This document shows, piece by piece, positions 8,698-16,534 of a stretch of 64,000 bases of DNA. The DNA is taken from positions 5,766,001 through 5,830,000 of the forward strand of contig NZ_JACHJS010000001.1 in assembly GCF_014203755.1 (NCBI RefSeq), given 5' to 3'. The notes under the pieces were generated by a model. The model worked only from the letters and a program-made list of their open reading frames with translations, had not been told where the DNA came from and made no database searches. Source of the stretch: Saccharothrix violaceirubra. Its GTDB lineage: Bacteria; Actinomycetota; Actinomycetes; Mycobacteriales; Pseudonocardiaceae. A program made the translations under genes and the position numbers. Positions within the stretch are counted from its first letter, which is position 1; each line of letters starts with the position of its first letter.

Positions 8698-8770
8698 GCC
8701 TCCGTAGCTCAGTGGAGAGAGCGAGGGACTTCTAATCCCGAGGTCGCAGGTTCGAATCCTGCCGGGGGCG
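8698..8770 (+). tRNA. tRNA-Arg (anticodon UCU)
   Basis: A full cloverleaf can be drawn. The acceptor pair is GCCTCCG/CGGGGGC, the D stem GCTC/GAGC, the anticodon loop CTTCTAA with anticodon TCT (8731-8733 region), and the T arm GCAGG-TTCGAAT-CCTGC, with discriminator G. The outermost anticodon-stem pair is an A/G mismatch. No CCA is encoded. It decodes AGA, a rare codon in this GC-rich genome. Its 3' end abuts a decayed integrase gene, marking it as a former integration site. Confidence 0.95.
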
Positions 8771-8776
8771 CTCTGC

Positions 8777-9080
8777 CTACGAGCCCCTGACCTGCATGTA
8801 CAGGTCAGGGGCTTTGTGCTGTTCCGAGCCTCCAGCGTTGCCCCCGACCGCCATGCGGATCATGTAGACATCCCGGGTCATGCCGATCCGGTCATGTCCG
8901 AGGTAGTCCGTGATCTCCCTGGCCGACAGGCCCGCCTCGTCCAGCGCGGTCGCGACGACGTGAGGCAGGCGTGCGGGTGGAGCCCCTCCCCACTCTGTTC
9001 CCGCGAGGTTTCGCAGGTTCCTCCGCGTGCTGTCGGGGTCCCGCGACTACCGACGGGAACGCCCACTCCGGGGTCGCCAA
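8777..9080 (-). pseudogene. Decayed tyrosine recombinase (integrase) remnant
   Basis: Pieces of the C-terminal catalytic domain of an actinobacterial integrase can be read on the minus strand in three frames. WAFPSVV comes from about 9060. GEGLHPHA comes from about 8975. A longer piece runs from about 8968 to the stop at 8777: PHVVATALDEAGLSA, EITDYLGHDRIGMTRD, then VYM, which carries the box II histidine and the nucleophile tyrosine. At least two frameshifts separate the pieces and no N-terminal half is present, so the gene is dead. Its 3' end points at the tRNA-Arg 3' end, the usual layout of pSAM2-like integrative elements. The rest of any element has been lost. Confidence 0.75.
8782..8816 (+). 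terminator. Hairpin terminator after tRNA-Arg
   Basis: AGCCCCTGACCTG (8782-8794) pairs perfectly with CAGGTCAGGGGCT (8801-8813) across a 6-nt loop, followed by TTTGT. It ends the tRNA transcript 12 nt after the mature 3' end and also overlaps the last codons of the integrase remnant on the other strand. Confidence 0.85.
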
Positions 9081-9256
9081 CCCTGTACGCCGGGCCGCCC
9101 TTCGATCCGAAGATCGCCGGGCCGTCGGCCCCTCGGCCCGGTCTCCGGTCAGGTGGTCGAGCTGCGGTGTTGTCGCTGAACACGCCCACCCGTCGGATGT
9201 CTATTCCGCATCCAAGTGCGTCACCCGGACCGACACCCGGCCGTACGATCATCCGC

Positions 9257-9820
9257 GTGGTGGATGGGCTGGACGGTCTTCGTTGGCAGGTTCACGAAAA
9301 GCGCAGGGTCTACGAAAGCGACTGGGTCAATGTCGACCTGGTGAAGGTCGAGCCGCCCAAGACAGAGCCTTTCGAACACCATGTCATCAAGCTCCATCAC
9401 GTGGCGGTCGCGCTGCTGATCAACGAGAACGAAGAAGTCCTCACCCTGTGGCGGTACCGATTCGCGGTCGACCAGTGGGGCTACGAGTTGATCGGTGGGT
9501 TGGTCGAGGAAGGCGAGGACCCCGCCGAGACCGCAGCACGTGAAGCTGTGGAGGAAACCGGGTGGCGTCCGGTCGGCGAGCCTGAACATCTGGGGACCTT
9601 CCAGCCGTTGCCGGGCATCGTGGACGCACCGGTGAACGCCTACATCTGGCGGCACGCGGACAAGGTCGGCGAGCCCACCGACGGTGAGGAGGCCGCGCGG
9701 ATCGAGTGGATTCCGGTCGATCGGATTCTCGAACTGGTCATGCGCGGCGAGGTGCTGGGTTCGGGAGCGATCGTGCCGGTGTTGTTCTACCTGGCGTCAC
9801 GGGGTGCGGGGAGCCGGTAG
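9257..9820 (+). CDS. NUDIX hydrolase, ADP-ribose pyrophosphatase-like
   Basis: 187 aa. The NUDIX box spans residues 81-103: GLVEEGEDPAETAAREAVEE followed by TGW, with all metal-binding Glu residues in place. The layout (N-terminal beta strand region, VALLINENEEVLTLWRYR before the box, P-G-I after it) resembles ADP-ribose or nucleotide-sugar pyrophosphatases, which clear reactive nucleotide diphosphates. TACGAT lies 7 nt before GTG 9257, so the mRNA is probably leaderless. The long upstream frame extends over the integrase remnant and is not coding. Exact substrate is not determined. Confidence 0.87.
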   Translation: MVDGLDGLRWQVHEKRRVYESDWVNVDLVKVEPPKTEPFEHHVIKLHHVAVALLINENEEVLTLWRYRFAVDQWGYELIGGLVEEGEDPAETAAREAVEETGWRPVGEPEHLGTFQPLPGIVDAPVNAYIWRHADKVGEPTDGEEAARIEWIPVDRILELVMRGEVLGSGAIVPVLFYLASRGAGSR

Positions 9821-9887
9821 TTCCAGGTTCGTGAGGCGTTGTTCGCGGCGTCCTGGGCATCCGACCGATGGACCGGCAGGTCCCGGT

Positions 9888-10544
9888 TCAGTGCCGCACC
9901 CGGCCGGTGTCGTGGGCCCACATCGCGATCTCGACCCTGTTCCTGGCGCCGATTTTGGTCAGCAGGCTGGCGACGTGGGTCTTGGCGGTCGTCAAGCCGA
10001 TGAACAGCTCGTCGGCGATCTCGGCGTTCGTTCGACCACGGGCGACCAGTGCCAGCACCTGCTCCTCGCGTTCGGTGAGCGGCTCGACCGGTTGGGGTTG
10101 TCGGCTCGGCGGTTGCGCGGCGGCGAGGGTGGCCAGCAGTCGCCGGGTGATGTTCGGAGCGATCAGGGCATCGCCGACGGCGGCGGCGTGGACCGCCTGG
10201 ACGAGCAGCTCGGGCCCGGCGTCCTTGAGCAGAAAGCCCCGGGCACCGGCCCGGAGCGCGCCGTGGACGTACTCGTCGAGGTCGAATGTCGTGATCACCA
10301 CCACCGCGATCGGGTCCGGGACGCCTCGGCCCGCGAGGAGCCGGGTCACCTCGATGCCGTCGAGCCCGGGCATCCGGATGTCGACCAGGCACACGTCGGG
10401 ACGGAGCCGATGCGCCAGCTCTACGGCGGCGTGGCCGTCGGCGGCCTGGCCGACGACCTCGATGTCGGGCCGCGCGTCGAGGATCATCGACAGGCCGGTG
10501 CGCACCAGGTCCTGATCATCGGCCACCAGCACGCGCACCCTCAT
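9888..10544 (-). CDS. NarL/FixJ-family response regulator
   Basis: 218 aa. The receiver domain begins MRVRVLVADDQDLVRTG with the acidic pocket DD near residue 10 and the phosphoacceptor Asp in CLVDIRMPG near 54; the switch Thr and Lys (VVVITTF, FLLKD) are present. The LuxR-type helix-turn-helix is at about residues 150-210 (LTEREEQVLALVARGRTNAEIAD). The start overlaps the kinase stop by 4 bp, so kinase and regulator are co-translated. Target genes are not evident; the neighbours at 11842 and upstream lack an obvious shared operator. Confidence 0.93.
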   Translation of the reverse strand: MRVRVLVADDQDLVRTGLSMILDARPDIEVVGQAADGHAAVELAHRLRPDVCLVDIRMPGLDGIEVTRLLAGRGVPDPIAVVVITTFDLDEYVHGALRAGARGFLLKDAGPELLVQAVHAAAVGDALIAPNITRRLLATLAAAQPPSRQPQPVEPLTEREEQVLALVARGRTNAEIADELFIGLTTAKTHVASLLTKIGARNRVEIAMWAHDTGRVRH

Positions 10545-11683
10545 CGGCCCACCTTGGTCGGCAGTTCGGCCTCGACCGTCCACCCGCCCTCGGGCACCGG
10601 CCCGGCACGCAGTGTGCCGCCGAGAAGCTGCACGCGCTCGGTCATCCCCAGCAGCCCGAAGCCGTGGTCCACCGACCTTCCCGGGTCGATCTGTCCGTCG
10701 TCGGTCACGCGTAGTCGCAGTCTTCCCGCGCGCTCGACGACCCGGATCTCCACGCGCGAGGCGTTGCGGGCGTGCCGCAGGGCGTTGGTCAGCGCTTCTT
10801 GCGCCAGCCGGTAGACCGCCGTGTCGACCTGGAGCGGAAGGTCGCCCAGGTCGTCCGGCAACTCCACGTCGACGACCGGCGTCGGGTCGCGACGGGCGAG
10901 GGCCCCCAGGTCGGCGACGCCGGGTCGGCTCGCGTACTCCGCCGGCGCACCGTCTCGCAGCACCCGGACCATCGCCCGCATCTCCGCGAGCGTCCGCGCC
11001 GCTTCCCCTTCGATGACCGCCAACGTCTCGAGCGCCGCTTCGGGTCGCCGGCCGGCGATCGCCCGGCCCGCTTGCGCCTGCACGACGATCGCCGAGACGT
11101 GGTGGGCGACGATGTCGTGCAACTCGCGCGCGAGGCCGACCCGCTCCTGGCCGCGGATCTGGTCCACCGCCCGGCGCCGGCTCTCGGCGCGGTAGCGGAA
11201 CGCCGCTCCGCCCGTCGCCGCCGCCGCCAGTACGGCCAACCCGCCGAAGAGCTCGGTCGGCCCGGTGTAGTCGGTCACGATGCCGAACACCGCGGCGACC
11301 GCCACGATCGCCAGCCCGATCGTGATCTCACGCCCCGAGCCCCAACGGACCAGCGCGTAGACGAACACCAGGAGGTAGACCATCGTGTCCAGGCCCACGC
11401 TCTGGACCCCGCTCAGCAGGCTCGCCAGTCCCAAGGCCGTCGCGGTGCCGAAGGCCACCACGACACAGGTCAACGGGTGGGTACGCCGCCACAGCAGCAC
11501 CGGGGCGAGTCCGGCCGCCACGATCGTCGCGAACGGCCGCCAGGCGACGTCGTCCCGCAGGACTCCCTCGAACAGCGCGGTCACCATCAACACCCCGACC
11601 AAGACCCAGTCGCGCGACACCCGTTCGGGAGCGTCCGTGGCGCGGGGCTCGGCCCACAACGAACTCAGGGCGTTGGTGATCAC
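10541..11683 (-). CDS. Sensor histidine kinase, HisKA_3 (DesK/NarX-like) type
   Basis: 380 aa. Four to six N-terminal membrane helices carry no obvious extracellular domain. They are followed by the dimerisation/phosphoacceptor helix ELHDIVAHHVSAIVVQA (His near 192) and an HATPase_c domain with N-box QEALTNALRHA and G-box DHGFGLLGM. It phosphorylates the response regulator encoded by the overlapping downstream gene. GTG 11683 is preceded at 6 nt by TAGGCT (minus 11695-11690), a leaderless promoter pattern. The signal is unknown; intramembrane sensing of cell-envelope stress is typical of this class. Confidence 0.93.
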   Translation of the reverse strand: MITNALSSLWAEPRATDAPERVSRDWVLVGVLMVTALFEGVLRDDVAWRPFATIVAAGLAPVLLWRRTHPLTCVVVAFGTATALGLASLLSGVQSVGLDTMVYLLVFVYALVRWGSGREITIGLAIVAVAAVFGIVTDYTGPTELFGGLAVLAAAATGGAAFRYRAESRRRAVDQIRGQERVGLARELHDIVAHHVSAIVVQAQAGRAIAGRRPEAALETLAVIEGEAARTLAEMRAMVRVLRDGAPAEYASRPGVADLGALARRDPTPVVDVELPDDLGDLPLQVDTAVYRLAQEALTNALRHARNASRVEIRVVERAGRLRLRVTDDGQIDPGRSVDHGFGLLGMTERVQLLGGTLRAGPVPEGGWTVEAELPTKVGR

Positions 11684-11841
11684 GCGCCCAGCCTAGGGAC
11701 CGCCAAGGCGTTGGGGACCGATCGAAAGAACGAGACGCCTCTCCTCCCGACGGCCGGGCGGTCCGGCCTCGACGCCGATGTGCACGCCGCCGGGCCCGGT
11801 GATCGTGGACCCACCGATCCGCACCACGAACGGAGTCCACG

Positions 11842-12306
11842 ATGAGAACGACCCTGGAGGACCAGCGCGTGCCGGTGAGAGCCAAGCTCGCCGCGGCGTG
11901 GACGAGCTTCATGTTCCTGTACGCCTACGTGGACATCATCGCCTTCTTCAAGCCCGGTGTCGTCGACGACATCCTGGTCGGCGTCGTCTGGGAGTTCGAC
12001 GTCAGCCAGGGGTTGTTGATCGTCTTCCTCTCGCTCATGGCGATCCCGATCGCCATGGTCGTGCTGTCGATGACGCTGCCCGCCCGGGCGAACCGCATCA
12101 CGAACCTCGTCGTGGCCTCGGTACAGGTCCCCTACGCGGCATTCAACCTGGTGGGCGAATCCTGGACGTACTTCTACGGCCTCGGCTTCGCACTGGAAGT
12201 GATCGTTCTCGCCCTCATCCTGCGGTACGCCTGGACCTGGCCCCGCACCGCGCCGTCGGCGACCGTGGCAACCAGTCCGGACCGTGACACCGTTCGCGCC
12301 CGGTAG
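11842..12306 (+). CDS. DUF6326-like four-helix membrane protein
   Basis: 154 aa with four hydrophobic segments and a short charged N-terminus (MRTTLEDQRVPVRAKLAAAW). The pattern MFLYAYVDIIAFFKPG and the later WTYFYGLGFALEV match small actinobacterial integral membrane proteins grouped as DUF6326. Function unknown. A GGAG lies 8 nt before the ATG. It stands alone, divergent from the histidine kinase. Confidence 0.75.
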   Translation: MRTTLEDQRVPVRAKLAAAWTSFMFLYAYVDIIAFFKPGVVDDILVGVVWEFDVSQGLLIVFLSLMAIPIAMVVLSMTLPARANRITNLVVASVQVPYAAFNLVGESWTYFYGLGFALEVIVLALILRYAWTWPRTAPSATVATSPDRDTVRAR

Positions 12307-12459
12307 TGAACGTGAATTCAGGGCGCCGGTAGTTCGGGGCGCCGGCGGGACGATCGCAAGACATCGGTGGACGGCGCACAGACCGACTCGAGACTGCCCG
12401 ACGACGTCCCGACGCGGCAACGCGACGAGGTCGTCGACCTGGTCGTGGACGAGGAGCGG

Positions 12460-13080
12460 TCAGGCGCCGAACGCGGTGGCGGAGGCGTGCTGGTGCGCCA
12501 GCAGGCGCAGGGAGTTGAGCACGACGCCGCCGAGCGCGGTGCCGACGACGGCGGCCTCCACGACGTCCTGGTCCTCCCGACCCACCACCGCGCCGACTTC
12601 GGCCTCGGCGACGCGTTGTCCGGCGTCGGCCAGGGTGTCCAGGATCGTGGCGTAGTCGTGGTGCCCCAGCCGGTCGAGGGTGGCCAGGGCGTCGACCAGC
12701 ACGGTGGCCGGCGGCGAGTCGAGGTCGACGTGCCAGCCGCGCCCGGCGACCAGGGTCCGCACGCGGTCGCGGGCCTTGTCCGCGACCGTCTCGGCGGACT
12801 GCTCGACGGGCGTCACGAGGTGGTTCTGCATGGTGGCGAGCACGGTGAACAGCGCTTCGCGGGAGTCGAGCGACCGGAGCACCTCGCGCGCGGCGGCGAT
12901 GCTCAGGCCGCCGACCTCGATCAGCGCGCGGACCAGTGTCAGCCGTCGGACGTGGGTTTCGTCGTAGCTGGTCTGGTTGACGCTCAGGCGTTCGCCGGGG
13001 TGGGCCAGCCCCTCCCGGAGGTAGTACTTGATCGTGGGCATGGGCATGCCGGTACGCCGGCTCAGTTCCGCGATCCGCAT
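12460..13080 (-). CDS. MerR-family transcriptional regulator
   Basis: 206 aa. The N-terminal winged helix is clear: MRIAELSRRTGMPMPTIKYY, then LREGLAHPGERLSVNQTSYDETHVRRL (residues 1-47). The C-terminal 150 residues are helical and contain no Cys cluster, so this is not a metal or redox sensor of the MerR/SoxR kind; a ligand-binding domain is likelier. A GAGAGGAG ribosome site precedes the ATG. It is divergent from the membrane protein at 13187, with a 26-bp palindrome between them that is probably its operator. Confidence 0.9.
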   Translation of the reverse strand: MRIAELSRRTGMPMPTIKYYLREGLAHPGERLSVNQTSYDETHVRRLTLVRALIEVGGLSIAAAREVLRSLDSREALFTVLATMQNHLVTPVEQSAETVADKARDRVRTLVAGRGWHVDLDSPPATVLVDALATLDRLGHHDYATILDTLADAGQRVAEAEVGAVVGREDQDVVEAAVVGTALGGVVLNSLRLLAHQHASATAFGA

Positions 13081-13138
13081 CGGACTCCTCTCGGCCGGAC
13101 GGGAAAACCGGGCTTGATCGTGGGACCTCCATCAGTGA

Positions 13139-13164
13139 TAGTACAACTATCGATAGTTGAACTA
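13139..13164. promoter_or_regulatory. 26-bp palindromic operator for the MerR-like regulator
   Basis: Twelve of thirteen base pairs are complementary; the core CAACTATCGATAGTTG (13144-13159) is perfect and the TAGT/ACTA outer arms extend it past one A/A mismatch. It is AT-rich against a GC-rich background and sits 22 bp before the membrane-protein ATG and 59 bp before the merR ATG. The size fits a MerR dimer site. Confidence 0.82.
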
Positions 13165-13186
13165 ACACTCGCGGAGGAACCGTCCC

Positions 13187-14182
13187 ATGGCCGTGCTCGA
13201 CGCACCACCCGCCGCGACTACCGGTGTGCGCGCCGCGGTGGTCCGGTGGCACCGACCCCTGATCGTCTACACCGCGTCGATGGTGCTCGTGGCCGTCGCC
13301 TCGGCGGTCGGCATCCTGGTCGACGACCGCCAACTGCTCGGCGAATCCGTCTGGTTCAAGCCGTTCAAGTTCGGCGTCTCGCTGGCCGTCTACGGCCCGA
13401 CGCTGGCCTGGTTGATCTCTCTGGCGACCCGGGGCGGACGGGTGCTCTGGTGGATGGGCACGGTCACCGCCGCCATGGGCGTCGGCGAGACGGTGCTGCT
13501 GCTGGTGCAGGTCGTGCGCGGCGTACCCAGCCACTTCAACGCCGCCACGCCGTTCGACACCGCGGTGTTCGCCGTGATGGGCCTCATGATCACGGTGTTC
13601 TGGAGCGCCAACCTGGTCGTGGCCGTCGTCGTGCTGCGGCAGCGCTTCGCCGACCGCCCGGTCCGCTGGGCCCTGCGACTCGGCCTGCTCATCGCCCTGG
13701 CGGGCATGGCGGCGGCCTTCTTCATGACGACCCCCACCCCCGACCAGATGGAGGCGTTGCGCGCCGGGGAGTCGGTGCGCATGATCGGCGCGCATTCCGT
13801 CGGCACCTCGGACGGATCGCCCGGAATGCCCCTCACCCACTGGAGCACCGTGGGCGGGGACCTGCGCGTCCCGCACTTCTTCGGCATCCACGCGCTCCAG
13901 GTGGTGCCGGCGGTGGCGCTGGCGCCGGCCTGGTTCGCCCGACGCACGGGTCGGCTCGCCACTGGACGCACGAGTCGGCTCGCCTCCGAAACAACACGCA
14001 CCCGGCTCACCGTGGTCGCCGCACTGTCGTACGCGGGCGTGTTCGTCCTGGTGCTCTGGCAGGCGCTGCGCGGACAACCGCTCGTCCACCCGGACACGAC
14101 GACGCTGGTCGCAGCCGGGGCACTGGCCGCCGTCACCGGCATCGGCATCGGCATCGCACTGCGGACCACCGCGCACGACTGA
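13187..14182 (+). CDS. Conserved multi-pass membrane protein under MerR control
   Basis: 331 aa with about eight hydrophobic segments. Recognisable conserved patches are ESVWFKPFKFGVSL, SHFNAATPFDTAVF and LRVPHFFGIHALQVVP, the last with two histidines in or near a membrane helix. I do not recognise a named family beyond uncharacterised actinobacterial membrane proteins. A strong GGAGG precedes the ATG by 11 nt. The palindrome directly upstream and the divergent MerR gene suggest ligand-induced expression, so a role in tolerance or transport is possible but unproven. Confidence 0.78.
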   Translation: MAVLDAPPAATTGVRAAVVRWHRPLIVYTASMVLVAVASAVGILVDDRQLLGESVWFKPFKFGVSLAVYGPTLAWLISLATRGGRVLWWMGTVTAAMGVGETVLLLVQVVRGVPSHFNAATPFDTAVFAVMGLMITVFWSANLVVAVVVLRQRFADRPVRWALRLGLLIALAGMAAAFFMTTPTPDQMEALRAGESVRMIGAHSVGTSDGSPGMPLTHWSTVGGDLRVPHFFGIHALQVVPAVALAPAWFARRTGRLATGRTSRLASETTRTRLTVVAALSYAGVFVLVLWQALRGQPLVHPDTTTLVAAGALAAVTGIGIGIALRTTAHD

Positions 14183-14194
14183 GGTGCCGGAAAC

Positions 14195-14236
14195 GGGACT
14201 TGCCGGAGCGCGGATGCCTGTGCCCCGGCAAGTCCC
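14195..14236 (+). terminator. Hairpin after the membrane-protein gene
   Basis: GGGACTTGCCGG (14195-14206) and CCGGCAAGTCCC (14225-14236) form a perfect 12-bp stem with an 18-nt loop, 12 nt after the stop codon. No T tract follows, as is common in actinobacteria. Confidence 0.65.
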
Positions 14237-14620
14237 CCGATGCCCCTTGCCACTCCCCTCACCCGGAACTCCCCCTGGCACACCTGCGTCGCGTCAACAG
14301 GCCCGACCCGCCGCGTGCGGTGGACAACGGTTCCGACATCGTCGTGACCGGATCCGCCAAGGCGGCGCCCCCGCATCAACACCCGGAACACCAGGAGGTC
14401 CGACGCCCAGCGCGGCCTGCCGGGCAGGTCGGCGGCGCGCGACACCGCGGACGCCACCGCGACGGGATCGGACACGTCGCGTACACCGGGCAACGACGGC
14501 CACGGCGGCCATGTGGCGCGCAGGTGGAGTTCGATCAGGGTGCGCATCGGCGCGCCGAGTTCGGCGAGACGTGCGCCGTCTGCCCGCCTCGCGCGCAGAA
14601 ACCCTTGTCCGGAAAGAAAG
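14237..14620. other. Unassigned region; possible gene fragment on the minus strand
   Basis: No complete gene is evident. On the minus strand, a frame beginning with ATG at 14547 reads MRTLIELHLRATWPPWPSLP, then GVRDVSDPVAVASAVSRAAD and WASDLLVFRVLMRGRR, which looks protein-like. It has no ribosome site and then runs on through the hairpin into the antisense of the membrane gene. It could be a decayed 3' piece of a lost gene downstream of heme oxygenase. I do not recognise the family. Confidence 0.3.
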
Positions 14621-15259
14621 TCAGCAGTAGACGGAGGACAGGTCCTCGAACACCGCGCGGTTGAGCCGGAAGGCCACGTTGGCCTCCTCGACCAGCTCGT
14701 CCCGCTCGCCCTCGCGCCACGGCGCGGCGTCGAGCAGGGCGCGGTAGTGGTCGCGGAACGGCTTGGGCTTGGCGACCTGGTCGAAGACGTAGAAGCGGAC
14801 GCCGTCGTCCTCGAAGCCGTAGATGTCGCGCATCCTGCGGTGGATGACCTGACCGCCGGAGAGGTCGCCCAGGTAGCGGGTGTAGTGGTGGGCGACGAAC
14901 GCGCCCCGACTGGTGAAGCACACCTCGTGGAGCCGGTCCATGTAGGCCCGCGTCGCGGGCAACGGCTCGACCCGCCAGTCCGCGCCGAGCAGGTACGCGA
15001 GGTCCCGCGCCAGGGCGTCACGGCGCAGCAGGCCGTCGATCACGAACGCGCCGACGACCGGGTCGTCCCGCCACGTCTCACCGGCGTTCTCCAGCACGTC
15101 GTAAAAGAGGTAGGTCTGGCCGAGCAGCCCGGCGTACGCCTCGCGCCCCAGCCGTCCGCCCAACAGCGCCTCGACGAACACGGACCGTTCGGCCCGCTCG
15201 TGCTCGTCCCGCGTGCCTGACCGCAGCCGCGCCGCGAAGCCCTCGTCCACCGCAGTCAT
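14621..15259 (-). CDS. Heme oxygenase, biliverdin-producing
   Basis: 212 aa, the normal size of HmuO/HO-1 type enzymes. The proximal heme-ligand region LRSGTRDEHERAE (His20) and the distal-helix motif YLGDLSGGQVI are intact, as are FYVFDQV and the C-terminal EANVAFRLN. It opens heme to biliverdin, CO and ferrous iron using electrons from a reductase, to recover iron from host or environmental heme. A DtxR/IdeR box lies 14-32 nt upstream of the ATG, so iron repression is predicted. No heme transporter gene is adjacent. Confidence 0.95.
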   Translation of the reverse strand: MTAVDEGFAARLRSGTRDEHERAERSVFVEALLGGRLGREAYAGLLGQTYLFYDVLENAGETWRDDPVVGAFVIDGLLRRDALARDLAYLLGADWRVEPLPATRAYMDRLHEVCFTSRGAFVAHHYTRYLGDLSGGQVIHRRMRDIYGFEDDGVRFYVFDQVAKPKPFRDHYRALLDAAPWREGERDELVEEANVAFRLNRAVFEDLSSVYC

Positions 15260-15272
15260 CGCCCACCATTCT

Positions 15273-15291
15273 TAAGGGTTGCCTAACCTAA
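15273..15291 (-). promoter_or_regulatory. DtxR/IdeR iron box upstream of heme oxygenase
   Basis: TAAGGGTTGCCTAACCTAA matches the 19-bp consensus TTAGGTTAGSCTAACCTAA at 16 positions. A further partial repeat AACCTAAG (15291-15298) extends it. In other actinobacteria Fe(II)-loaded DtxR/IdeR/DmdR binds such boxes and represses iron-acquisition genes, which fits the gene downstream. Confidence 0.85.
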
Positions 15292-15415
15292 ACCTAAGTC
15301 AGACTTACGGGCGAAACCAGCGCGATTTTCCGGACGGATCCGGCACGGTGTGTGACAAAGAATGATCTTCTTGCCCCGTCACGGGCATCATCGGCCGCCT
15401 CTTAGGCTGACACGC

Positions 15416-15805
15416 ATGATTTTCTACACGGATGCCGAGAGCCGGACCCTGCGCACGGCGGTCTTCGGCGTGATGCTGCTGGTCTCCCACGCCGACCCCG
15501 GTCCCGTGATCGAGGAACGCCACGCCGGGCTGCGGGCGCTGACCAACCTCTCCGCGGAGCTGCGCGGCGTCCTGCACGCGTCGCGCGTGGACCTCTCCGG
15601 CGTCGCCGAGGCCGACCTGGAGACCCTGGTCCTGGATGCGCTCCGTGACGCGGTGAAGATCCTCGCCGCGAAGGCGCCCACCGAGGCGGCGACCTTCCCC
15701 GCCGCCGTCGAGGCGATCTGCCACGAGGTCGCCGCGGCCGACGGCGTGGTGGCCGAGGTCGAGACCGCCGTCATCGCGAAGGTCAGAGCCGCCCTGGCCG
15801 GGTGA
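15416..15805 (+). CDS. TerB-like tellurite-resistance fold protein
   Basis: 129 aa, all helical, beginning MIFYTDAESRTLRTAVFGVM. The C-terminal half has the TerB/DjlA-like acidic pattern ICHEVAAADGVVAEVETAVI, which in the family coordinates metal between helices. TerB-like proteins are associated with envelope stress and tellurite resistance, but isolated copies have no established role. TAGGCT lies 7 nt before the ATG (leaderless pattern). The mannosyltransferase gene follows after 15 bp in the same direction. Confidence 0.65.
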   Translation: MIFYTDAESRTLRTAVFGVMLLVSHADPGPVIEERHAGLRALTNLSAELRGVLHASRVDLSGVAEADLETLVLDALRDAVKILAAKAPTEAATFPAAVEAICHEVAAADGVVAEVETAVIAKVRAALAG

Positions 15806-15820
15806 CGGTACCGTTCGGGC

Positions 15821-16534
15821 ATGCCCAAGGTCGTGGTCGTCGTACCCACGTACAACGAGCGTGAGAACCTGCCCGTGCTCGTCGGGCAGCTCCTCGCGCT
15901 CGACGTGCACGTGCTGGTCGTGGACGACAACTCACCCGACGGCACCGGCGAGGTGGCGGACAAACTGGTCGCCGACGCGCCGGGCCGCGTCGGCGTCCTG
16001 CACCGGACCGCGAAGGACGGGTTGGGGCGGGCTTACGTGGCAGGGATGACCCGGGCGTTGGACGAGGGCGCGGACGTGGTGATCCAGATGGACGCGGATC
16101 TGTCGCACCCCGTTTCCGTCATTCCGCTGATGGTGTCCACGGTGCTCGAATCGGACGTGGTGCTGGGGTCCCGATATGTCACCGGCGGGTCCACGGCGGC
16201 CGAATGGCCCTGGCATCGGAAGGCTTTGTCCGCCTGGGCGAATTTCTACGTCAACGCGGTGCTGCGGTTGGGGGTTCGGGACGCGACCGCGGGGTTCAAG
16301 GCCTGGCGGGCTTCCGCGTTGCGGGCCATCGATCTCGGGTCGGTGCGGAGCAACGGGTACTCGTTCCAGGTGGAGATGAACCACCGGGCGGTCCGGGCGG
16401 GGCTGCGGATCGCGGAGGTGCCGATCCGGTTCGAGGAGCGGACGGAGGGGGCGTCGAAGATGAGCCTGGGGGTGCAGGTGGAGTCGGCGCTCACGCCGTG
16501 GAAGTTGTTGCTTGGACGCGGCAAGTCGAAGTGA
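15821..16534 (+). CDS. ppm1: Polyprenol-phosphate mannose synthase, catalytic domain (GT2)
   Basis: 237 aa. The GT2 nucleotide-binding motif VVDDNSPDGTGE, the DxD-type motif QMDADLSHP and the later GSRYVTGG and DATAGFKAWR match dolichol/polyprenol monophosphomannose synthases. It transfers mannose from GDP-mannose to polyprenyl phosphate on the inner membrane face, supplying lipid-linked donor for lipoglycans and protein O-mannosylation. It lacks the acyltransferase/Lnt domain fused to some mycobacterial versions. TACCGT lies 6 nt upstream of the ATG (leaderless pattern). Codon use turns strikingly G/T-rich from about codon 65 onward. Confidence 0.9.
   Translation: MPKVVVVVPTYNERENLPVLVGQLLALDVHVLVVDDNSPDGTGEVADKLVADAPGRVGVLHRTAKDGLGRAYVAGMTRALDEGADVVIQMDADLSHPVSVIPLMVSTVLESDVVLGSRYVTGGSTAAEWPWHRKALSAWANFYVNAVLRLGVRDATAGFKAWRASALRAIDLGSVRSNGYSFQVEMNHRAVRAGLRIAEVPIRFEERTEGASKMSLGVQVESALTPWKLLLGRGKSK

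Noticed and set aside
12367..14664. 765-codon plus-strand frame across merR and the membrane gene
   Set aside because: Runs through the MerR palindrome and two real genes in the wrong frame or strand.
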